From Desulfovibrio sp. (lineage in GTDB: Bacteria; Desulfobacterota; Desulfovibrionia; Desulfovibrionales; Desulfovibrionaceae): DNA of 10,909 nt. Below the pieces are notes generated by a model, which saw only the letters and a program-made list of their open reading frames with translations, was not told the DNA's origin and searched no databases. Positions 5,702 through 10,909 of the stretch are shown piece after piece. How positions within the stretch are numbered: the first letter of the stretch is position 1; each line of letters starts with the position of its first letter. The stretch lies in NCBI GenBank assembly GCA_028708195.1, contig JAQVZK010000045.1:1-10909 (forward strand), in the 5' to 3' direction. A program made the translations under genes and the position numbers.

Positions 5702-6241
5702 TTATGTTGAGCTTGTTGTCAGGTGAACTGCGTCCTTGCCGTCTCTCTCGGCCACCAGCACGTCCACGCGTTCCTGACGGCTTGTGTTGACAGACCGGCC
5801 CACGTAGTCCGCATGTATGGGCAGTTCACGGTGCCCACGGTCAATGAGTGCAAGCAGTTCCACCGCCTTGGGGCGGCCATAGTCCAGCAGGGCTTCCAGG
5901 GCGGCACGTATGGTGCGGCCGGTGTACAGCACGTCATCAACAAGAATGATGACGCGTCCGTCAACGCTGGCGGGGATGTGCGACTGCCCGATCTGGGGTT
6001 TGCCCACAAGGCTTGTCCAGTCGTCACGGTAGAGGTTTATGTCCAGTGTGCCGAGCTGCACGGGGTGTCCTAGGCGCTCTTCAAGCCGGGCGGCCAGGCG
6101 GTGGGCGATATCCGCGCCACGCCGTTCTATGCCGACCAGCATGACGTGGTCGCAACAATCGTGGCGTTCCAGAATCTGGGACGCCAGCCGTTCCATCATT
6201 CGCGCCATTTCGTGTTGCTCAAGCAGCAGGGTTGTGCTCAT
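5702..6241 (-). CDS. pyrR: Bifunctional PyrR: pyr regulator / uracil phosphoribosyltransferase
   Basis: A 179-residue type I phosphoribosyltransferase, the usual PyrR length. Family marks in order: MLVGIERRGADIAHRL (34-49), LGTLDINLYRDD (63-74), the PRPP loop VIILVDDVLYTGRT (97-110) and the PyrR hallmark DRGHRELPIHADYVGRSVNTS (134-154, abbreviated key residues DRGHRELP and ADYVG). PyrR proteins bind pyr mRNA leaders in response to UMP in some bacteria and also convert uracil plus PRPP to UMP; which role applies here is not shown, since no pyr biosynthetic gene or attenuator is in view. ATG at 6241 has GGGAGG four bases upstream (6246-6251). It is monocistronic with its own terminator and divergent from the HesB-like pair, sharing a 127-base intergenic region. 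No clear promoter was found for it. Confidence 0.92.
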   Translation of the reverse strand: MSTTLLLEQHEMARMMERLASQILERHDCCDHVMLVGIERRGADIAHRLAARLEERLGHPVQLGTLDINLYRDDWTSLVGKPQIGQSHIPASVDGRVIILVDDVLYTGRTIRAALEALLDYGRPKAVELLALIDRGHRELPIHADYVGRSVNTSRQERVDVLVAERDGKDAVHLTTSST

Positions 6242-6311
6242 GTGTCCTCCCGTAACGAGTGCCTGCGCAAACCCTATCGTTTTTTGTGGTTGAAGAAAAG
6301 TCCCCCGCCAA

Positions 6312-6340
6312 TTGACAAGGCAGAAGCATGGACTTAGTTA
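6312..6340 (+). promoter_or_regulatory. Sigma70-type promoter of the HesB-like selenoprotein gene
   Basis: TTGACA (6312-6317, perfect -35) is followed after exactly 17 bases by TAGTTA (6335-6340, four of six -10 bases). Predicted transcription start near 6347 would leave a leader of about 22 bases containing the ribosome site GGAGGA (6359-6364). Confidence 0.65.
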
Positions 6341-6345
6341 CTAAG
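6333..6345. promoter_or_regulatory. Perfect 13-bp palindrome over the -10 element (candidate operator)
   Basis: CTTAGT-T-ACTAAG is a perfect inverted repeat about a central T and completely covers the -10 hexamer. This is the classic place for a repressor of a dimeric winged-helix or helix-turn-helix type. The regulator is unknown; no regulator gene lies in the window. Confidence 0.5.
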
Positions 6346-6368
6346 GCACCAGAAATATGGAGGACAGA

Positions 6369-6683
6369 ATGATTCAATTGACCGACTCCGCCCGTAAAGA
6401 ACTTGACACGTTCTTTGCGGACAAAAAAAAGGATACGATCAGGGTTTACCTCTCGGCTGGTTGAGGCGGCCCGCGTCTCGCTCTGGCTCTGGACGAGCCG
6501 AATGACCAGGATACGACCGAGGAACAGGCTGGGTACACCTTCTGCATGGGCAAAACTTTGCTGGATGAAGTGAAGGGTGTTACCATTGACTTAACCTACA
6601 TGGGCTTCACGGTTACCCCCGATGTGCCCTTTGCTTCAGACGGCGGCGGTTGCTCAAGCTGCACCAGCTGCGGAAGTAACTAA
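6369..6683 (+). CDS. HesB/IscA-family selenoprotein (in-frame TGA read as selenocysteine)
   Basis: A 104-residue Fe-S biogenesis-type (IscA/HesB-like) protein that is split by TGA at 6462-6464 under the standard code. Read through, it runs MIQLTDSARKELDTFF... YLSAGUGGPRLALALD (28-42, Sec32) ...YTFC (Cys59)... VTIDLTYMGFTVTP (71-84) and a C-terminal GGGCSSCTSCGSN (Cys95, 98, 101), ending at TAA. The adjacent paralogue has cysteine at the matching site (YLAPGGCSGPRLALALD) and similar length and tail. HesB-like selenoproteins are a known family, and in IscA this cysteine binds iron or the cluster; what selenium adds is not known to me. Start 6369 has GGAGGA just upstream and matches the paralogue; an in-frame ATG at 6357 is less well placed. 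It has its own promoter and is first of a tandem pair. SelA, SelB and tRNA-Sec are not in the window. A broken gene is unlikely given conserved coding on both sides and the hairpin after TGA. Confidence 0.9.
6462..6500 (+). promoter_or_regulatory. Bacterial SECIS-like element after the selenocysteine TGA
   Basis: After TGA (6462-6464), GGCTC (6485-6489) and GAGCC (6495-6499) form a stem, with a T-G wobble (6484/6500) below, around the loop TGGAC. The loop begins 25 bases after TGA and has G in its second position, within the usual bacterial SECIS limits (loop about 16-37 bases from UGA, G in the first two loop bases). The same codons in the cysteine paralogue (around 6888-6910) cannot form this hairpin. 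Confidence 0.72.
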
Positions 6684-6729
6684 CCGCCACGGGTCTGGTT
6701 CCCCGTTGGCCGATGAAGCGTACAGCCTG

Positions 6730-6756
6730 TTTTTCGGAATATATATTTCTGAAAAA
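6730..6756. repeat. Imperfect palindrome between the two HesB-like genes
   Basis: TTTTTCGGAA (6730-6739) and TTCTGAAAAA (6747-6756) are reverse complements except for one G-T position, around TATATAT. It lies just before the ribosome site of the second gene. It could be a regulator site, a mild RNA hairpin limiting exposure of the translation start, or simply the AT-rich leader. I saw no -35 element at proper distance from TATATA. Confidence 0.45.
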
Positions 6757-6772
6757 AAATCATGGAGGAACC

Positions 6773-7093
6773 ATGCTCGAACTTACCGAAAGCGCCCAAA
6801 AGGAACTGGCAGCCTACTTTGAAGGCAAGGAAAAAAGCGACATCCGCATCTATCTTGCCCCCGGCGGCTGCAGCGGCCCGCGTCTTGCGCTGGCTCTTGA
6901 TGCTGCCACAGATGAGGACCAGAACGAAGAGCAGGGTGGCTTCACCTTCTGCATCAACAAGGACCTGCTGGCCCAGATTGAAGGCGTGAAAATCGACCTG
7001 ACCTATATGGGCTTTATGGTGGAACCCACCATTCCCTTGCCCCAGAGCGAGGGCGGTTGCTCCGGCTGCTCAGGCGGCTGCGGTTCCGACTAA
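6773..7093 (+). CDS. HesB/IscA-like protein, cysteine paralogue
   Basis: A 106-residue paralogue of the preceding selenoprotein, similar along the whole length. It reads MLELTESAQKELAAYF, YLAPGGCSGPRLALALD (27-43) with Cys33 at the conserved IscA position, FTFC (Cys60), VKIDLTYMGFMVEP (72-85), and ends GGCSGCSGGCGSD (Cys96, 99, 103). IscA/HesB proteins bind iron or Fe-S clusters and act as carriers in cluster assembly; this subfamily is shorter at the C-terminus than IscA and has CxxC plus CG rather than the IscA CGCG motif, so its exact role is open. ATG at 6773 has GGAGG three to eight bases upstream; an ATG at 6713 in the same frame would add 20 residues unlike the family and with no good ribosome site. 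Probably cotranscribed with the Sec copy across 89 bases; a terminator follows. Compared with the Sec copy there is one extra glycine before the conserved residue. Confidence 0.9.
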   Translation: MLELTESAQKELAAYFEGKEKSDIRIYLAPGGCSGPRLALALDAATDEDQNEEQGGFTFCINKDLLAQIEGVKIDLTYMGFMVEPTIPLPQSEGGCSGCSGGCGSD

Positions 7094-7116
7094 CAGGCAG
7101 ACAGATTCAGTTGACC

Positions 7117-7151
7117 GGGGGCGGCTTTAGGGCCGCCCCCTCGTCTGTTTT
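7117..7151 (+). terminator. Intrinsic terminator after the HesB-like pair
   Basis: GGGGGCGGC (7117-7125) pairs perfectly with GCCGCCCCC (7132-7140) around a six-base loop, 23 bases after the stop. The tail TCGTCTGTTTT is only moderately T-rich. Confidence 0.75.
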
Positions 7152-7206
7152 GTGCATTCTGCCGCGGTTGCGCATTTTCGATGCGGTACGCGCCGTAACG
7201 GGCGTG

Positions 7207-7233
7207 TTGCAAACTTTGAAATAGTGGTATGCT
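7207..7233 (+). promoter_or_regulatory. Weak candidate promoter for mfd
   Basis: TTGCAA (7207-7212) and TATGCT (7228-7233) are separated by 15 bases, shorter than ideal. It is the best pair I found between the HesB terminator and mfd, and would give a leader of about 120 bases. Confidence 0.28.
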
Positions 7234-7246
7234 CTATGTACACCCT

Positions 7247-7270
7247 GAGGGGGCCGCCTCTGCCCCCCTC
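7247..7270 (+). repeat. Hairpin in the presumed mfd leader
   Basis: GAGGGGG (7247-7253) pairs with CCCCCTC (7264-7270) around a ten-base loop. No T-tract follows, so it is not a terminator. No known leader peptide or riboswitch was recognised. Confidence 0.45.
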
Positions 7271-7363
7271 CACAACATTGCAACGTACAAAAGCTCTGCG
7301 GGATTGCCCGTGTGCGCAACATGACCGGACAGGAATACCGGCCAGCCATATGGAAACAGGTTA

Positions 7364-10300
7364 ATGGACAATTTTAACGCAGTACTGGCAAGTCAAGAAA
7401 ATCAGATTTACATTGAGCGCAGCGGCATGGCCACGCGCTGCCGCCTTGCCGTGCAGGCAATGGCGCAGGGGCGCACTGTGGTTCTGGTGACGCGCGAACG
7501 CGAAGAATACAATCTTGCCCGCGCGTTGCTCACGCTCTTTACCCCCGGTCTTTCGCTTGGCGACAAGTCCTTGTCCGAGCCTGTGTGGCGCAGCCCTTGT
7601 CTGGCGCTGCCCGCCTTGAGCCAGCGGCAGGACAGGTCCTCATGGGCGGCGCGGCTGGCCGCCATCTACGGCCTTGGCATGGGGCAACCGCGTTGTCTTG
7701 TTTGCAGTGTGGACAGTCTTTTGCTGCGTCATGTGCCCCTGGATTTTTTCACATCCCGCAACCTTGATCTACGCAAGGGCAGCGACTACGCGCCCGAACT
7801 GCTGCTGGATCAGGCCGTTGAGTGGGGGTATGAGCGCGTGGCTATGGTCACGCGGCCAGGTGAAATGGCACGGCGGGGCGACATACTTGATATTTTTCCA
7901 GCGGGATACGCCAAACCCGTGCGTCTGGAGTTTTTTGGCGACACCCTGGATGAAATGCGGGTTTTTGATGCCGAAAGCCAGCGTTCCCTGCAGGGCTGTG
8001 ACGAACTGACGCTTTTGCCAGTCAGCCCCCTTGCCCTGGACGCACGAGGCCTTATGGCGGCCCGCGAGCGCTGCGACCGCATGTTTGCCGAAGGCCGCAT
8101 TGGCGAAAACGAGTGCTATTCTTTCAAAAAATCGCTGGACAGCGGGGGCCTTGGCCTTTTGCCCGGCAGCGTCCTTGAAACGTCAAGCTTCATAGAAGAC
8201 TGGCTGCCCCAAAACAGCCTGTGGCTTCTGCCCGGCGAGGCCGACAGTGCCGAAGCCCTGCGCAATGGCCGCCTGAGCCTTAAAGAGAGGCTTGAAGCCC
8301 CCGATTCTCCCCTGTCGCAGCCCGCGGCCCTGACCCTGCGCAAAAGCTCGCAGCCCGCCCCCTGGAACAGTTTTCAGCGTGTGTTCGCTGAACCTCTGGT
8401 CATGGGGGTGGAAGAGAGGGGCCTTGACCTCGCCGAACGGCCCCTGCATTCCTTTACCGACCTTTTTCCCCTGCCCGGCACGCAAGATCGCCCCTGGCAG
8501 CACCTTGCCGTTGCCCTCAAGGAATGGCGAAACAGCCGCCGTCAGGTGGTGCTCAGCTTTTCATCGGGCAGAAGCCGTGCCAGATTTCTGAAGCTGGCCG
8601 AGCAGGACGGCATTGTGCCCGCCATGCGCTACGCGCCGGAACAGCGGGGTATTTATGCTCTTGTCTCGCCGTTCAGATCCGGCGCGGACCTGGCCTGGGA
8701 CGACACCCTGGTGCTTGGCGAAGACATCCTGTACCCCAAGGCGGAAAAAACGCCGCGTGTGTCTTCACGCGTATTCAAGGGGCTGGATTCTTTTGACGAC
8801 CTCAAGCCCGGCGATCTTCTTGTGCACCGTGACTACGGCATCGGCCGTTTTGCCGGTCTGCACCATATGGACATCAATGCTGCGGCCAACGATTTTCTGC
8901 TGGTGGAGTATTCTGGCAAGGACAAGCTCTACGTGCCTGCGGACAGGCTTGGGCTTATTCAGCGTTTCAAGGGTACGGAGGGCGTGGAACCAGCCCTTGA
9001 CCGTCTGGGCGGCGCGGCCTGGATATCGGGCAAGGAAAAAGCCCGCAAGGCCATTGAAAAAATTGCCGCCGACCTTGTGGAAATGTACGCGTATCGCAAG
9101 GTCACCAAGGGCTTTCGTTATGATCCGCCCGGCGAATTGTACCACGAATTTGAAGCCACCTTTGGTTTTGAAGAAACCCCCGATCAGGCCAAGGCCATTC
9201 AGGACGTGCTGGACGATATGGACAAGTCCAGCCCTATGGACCGCCTTGTTTGCGGCGACGTGGGTTTTGGCAAAACAGAGGTGGCGCTGCGCGCGGCTTT
9301 TCGTGCCGCATCCGAGGGGCGTCAGGTGGCCATGCTCTGTCCAACCACCGTACTTGCCGAGCAGCACTACCAGACGTTCAGGGCGCGGCTTGCGGGTTTT
9401 CCCGTCAACGTGGGCCTGCTCAGCCGTTTTGTGTCGCGTCTCAAACAAAAGGACGTGCTCAAGGCTGCCGCCGCAGGGCAGATAGACATACTCATCGGCA
9501 CCCACCGTCTTTTGTCCACAGACGTAAAGCTGCCCAACCTGACCCTGCTCATTCTTGATGAAGAACAGCGGTTTGGTGTGCGCCATAAAGAAAAACTCAA
9601 GGCCCTCAAAAAAAATGTGGACGTGCTGACACTCACGGCCACGCCCATTCCGCGCACCCTGCAGCTTTCCATGTCAGGCATACGCGAGCTTTCAATTATT
9701 GAAACCGCGCCGCAGGACCGCAAGCCCGTGGCCAGCGCCGTGCTGCGCAGGGACGACAACGTGCTGCGCAAGGTGATGGAGCGCGAAATAGAGCGCGAAG
9801 GCCAGATATTCTGGGTATACAACCGGGTACAGGGGCTTGAGCGCGTGGCGGAGTATGTGCGCAGGCTTGTGCCAACCGCCCGCGTGGGCATGGCCCACGG
9901 CCAGATGTCAGAAACCGTGCTTGAAGACACCATGCACAAATTCTGGCATGGTGAACTGGATGTGCTGGTCTGTACCTCCATTGTGGAATCCGGGCTGGAT
10001 TTCCCCCGCGCCAATACCTTGGTGGTAGATCAGGCCCAGATGTTCGGTCTTGGGCAACTGTACCAGTTGCGCGGGCGGGTGGGGCGTAGTGACAGGCAGG
10101 CCTATGCCTTCTTTGTCGTGCCCGATGCCGAGCGCCTGACCGCCGTGGCCGAGGAGCGCCTGCGCATTATTTTGGATATGGACTATCTGGGCGCGGGATT
10201 TCAGGTGGCTATGGAAGATTTGCGTCTGCGCGGGGCTGGCAATATACTGGGCGAAGTGCAGTCGGGCCATATGTGCCGCGTGGGCCTCGACCTGTACCTC

Positions 10301-10819
10301 GAAATGCTGGAAGAAGCCGTGGGCCGCCTCAAGGGCATGCCCGAAAGCCTCGTGAGCGAAACCGAACTGACACTGGGGCTGCCGGCGCATATTCCCGCTA
10401 CATATATTGATGACGGGCGTGAGCGCCTGCGCTGCTACAAGGCGCTGACCTCGGCCTCTGGCGGGGCCGCGCGGGAAGAAACAGCCCTGTCCATCCGCGA
10501 CCGCTTTGGACCCTTCCCCGAAGAACTGACAAACTTCCTGGCTGTGCTTGACCTCAAGCAGTTTCTTACGGAACTTCAGGTGCAGAAAGCCGACGTGCAC
10601 CGCGACTATGTGCGCCTGACCTGGCCTGACGGGCAGAACGCCGTGCAGCCCGAGCGCATAGTGGCCCTTGCCGCGTCCATGCCGGGCGCGCGCGTGCACC
10701 CCCCCGCCGGGCTCACCCTGCCGCTGGCAAAAGACGCTTCTTTTGCGCAGGGGCTTGACAGACTGCGTCAGGCGCTGGAAGACATACGCATGCCTGCTGC
10801 GGAAAAGCCTTTGGCCTGA
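7364..10819 (+). CDS. mfd: Transcription-repair coupling factor Mfd
   Basis: A complete 1151-residue cytoplasmic ATP-dependent translocase, close to the 1148 residues of E. coli Mfd. It removes RNA polymerase stalled at DNA lesions and recruits UvrA for excision repair. Domains in order: UvrB-like N-terminal module (about 1-340) with RRGDILDIFPAG (170-181); RNA-polymerase-interacting CarD-like domain (about 474-545) with LKPGDLLVHRDYGIGRFAGL (480-499); RecG-like motor with Walker A GDVGFGKT (631-638), DEEQRFG (732-738), TATPIPRTLQLSMSG, and the translocation motif with QLRGRVGRSD (901-910); C-terminal TRCF domain to about 1110. All key motor residues are intact. ATG at 7364 is preceded by a modest ribosome site (ACAGG); the N-terminus QENQIYIERSG fits the family. 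It appears to have its own promoter. Codon use resembles the neighbouring genes, with no sign of transfer. Confidence 0.97.
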   Translation: MDNFNAVLASQENQIYIERSGMATRCRLAVQAMAQGRTVVLVTREREEYNLARALLTLFTPGLSLGDKSLSEPVWRSPCLALPALSQRQDRSSWAARLAAIYGLGMGQPRCLVCSVDSLLLRHVPLDFFTSRNLDLRKGSDYAPELLLDQAVEWGYERVAMVTRPGEMARRGDILDIFPAGYAKPVRLEFFGDTLDEMRVFDAESQRSLQGCDELTLLPVSPLALDARGLMAARERCDRMFAEGRIGENECYSFKKSLDSGGLGLLPGSVLETSSFIEDWLPQNSLWLLPGEADSAEALRNGRLSLKERLEAPDSPLSQPAALTLRKSSQPAPWNSFQRVFAEPLVMGVEERGLDLAERPLHSFTDLFPLPGTQDRPWQHLAVALKEWRNSRRQVVLSFSSGRSRARFLKLAEQDGIVPAMRYAPEQRGIYALVSPFRSGADLAWDDTLVLGEDILYPKAEKTPRVSSRVFKGLDSFDDLKPGDLLVHRDYGIGRFAGLHHMDINAAANDFLLVEYSGKDKLYVPADRLGLIQRFKGTEGVEPALDRLGGAAWISGKEKARKAIEKIAADLVEMYAYRKVTKGFRYDPPGELYHEFEATFGFEETPDQAKAIQDVLDDMDKSSPMDRLVCGDVGFGKTEVALRAAFRAASEGRQVAMLCPTTVLAEQHYQTFRARLAGFPVNVGLLSRFVSRLKQKDVLKAAAAGQIDILIGTHRLLSTDVKLPNLTLLILDEEQRFGVRHKEKLKALKKNVDVLTLTATPIPRTLQLSMSGIRELSIIETAPQDRKPVASAVLRRDDNVLRKVMEREIEREGQIFWVYNRVQGLERVAEYVRRLVPTARVGMAHGQMSETVLEDTMHKFWHGELDVLVCTSIVESGLDFPRANTLVVDQAQMFGLGQLYQLRGRVGRSDRQAYAFFVVPDAERLTAVAEERLRIILDMDYLGAGFQVAMEDLRLRGAGNILGEVQSGHMCRVGLDLYLEMLEEAVGRLKGMPESLVSETELTLGLPAHIPATYIDDGRERLRCYKALTSASGGAAREETALSIRDRFGPFPEELTNFLAVLDLKQFLTELQVQKADVHRDYVRLTWPDGQNAVQPERIVALAASMPGARVHPPAGLTLPLAKDASFAQGLDRLRQALEDIRMPAAEKPLA

Positions 10820-10835
10820 TCTGCCTGGGGGGCCA

Positions 10836-10897
10836 AGGGCCGCCCCTGACCGGCTTTGTCCGGCCCTGGTGCCGCCCCTGACCGTTCTTGTCCGGCC
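10836..10897. repeat. Two 27-bp direct repeats with hairpin potential downstream of mfd
   Basis: The 27-base units at 10839-10865 and 10871-10897 differ at only three adjacent positions, giving a 32-base period. Each starts GCCGCCCCTGACCG and ends TTGTCCGGCC; the GCCG at the start can pair with CGGC near the end of each unit. In the first copy the stem grows to AGGGCCG (10836-10842) with CGGCCCT (10861-10867). No T-tract follows in the window. The array may continue past the right edge. Confidence 0.75.
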
Positions 10898-10909
10898 AGC
10901 CCTTGCCGG

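Noticed and set aside
6462..6464. TGA as a nonsense mutation making a pseudogene
   Set aside because: The downstream frame stays open and closely matches the paralogue to its end, TGA aligns with the conserved Cys, and a SECIS-like hairpin follows at the right distance.
6713..6772. Longer start for the Cys HesB-like gene at 6713
   Set aside because: It would add 20 residues not found in the paralogue, and the ATG at 6773 has the strong GGAGG site.
8765..9586. Long minus-strand open frame inside mfd
   Set aside because: Mfd on the plus strand is unmistakable over the whole stretch; the antisense frame is a codon-bias artefact.
10836..10897. CRISPR array at the right edge
   Set aside because: Only two units separated by five bases, with no spacers of CRISPR length and no cas gene.

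Overview
The window looks like a chromosomal segment from a GC-rich sulfate-reducing deltaproteobacterium, most likely Desulfovibrio or a close relative. This rests on the gene set (a selenium-handling cluster, a HesB/IscA-family selenoprotein, PyrR, Mfd, a CHASE-GGDEF protein) and on base composition; no 16S or other marker is present, so the genus is an inference. No tRNA, rRNA, CRISPR array, insertion sequence or phage gene was seen.

Left part (1-2351): the 3' end of a biosynthetic arginine decarboxylase gene (speA) closed by a strong intrinsic terminator, then a convergent membrane-bound CHASE-like/GGDEF diguanylate cyclase gene on the minus strand. Upstream of the cyclase lies a strikingly AT-rich gap of about 670 bases without a credible gene but rich in small inverted repeats.

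Middle (2352-5289, minus strand): a tight operon in the order yedE (putative selenium/sulfur transporter) - tusA-like CPxP sulfurtransferase - a DUF3343 (putative Se/S carrier) protein with a cysteine-rich C-terminal extension - a YjeF-C/NAD(P)HX-dehydratase-like kinase-fold protein. The yedE/tusA and DUF3343/kinase pairs overlap. A perfect 11-bp stem-loop without a U-tract separates tusA from the DUF3343 gene. The pairing of YedE, a TusA/YedF-type protein and DUF3343 is typical of selenium-using bacteria.

Right part: pyrR (minus) diverges from two tandem HesB/IscA-like genes (plus). The first, at 6369-6683, is interrupted by an in-frame TGA exactly where its neighbour has the conserved IscA-type cysteine. 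A bacterial-SECIS-like hairpin lies at the right distance downstream of that TGA and is absent from the cysteine copy, so I read it as selenocysteine. The gene has a good sigma70-type promoter whose -10 lies inside a perfect 13-bp palindrome. A selenoprotein gene beside a selenium uptake/delivery operon is the main story of the window: the operon may supply selenium (inference) and the HesB pair may be a consumer. A terminator follows, then the complete mfd gene (transcription-repair coupling factor) and a short pair of 27-bp direct repeats at the right edge.
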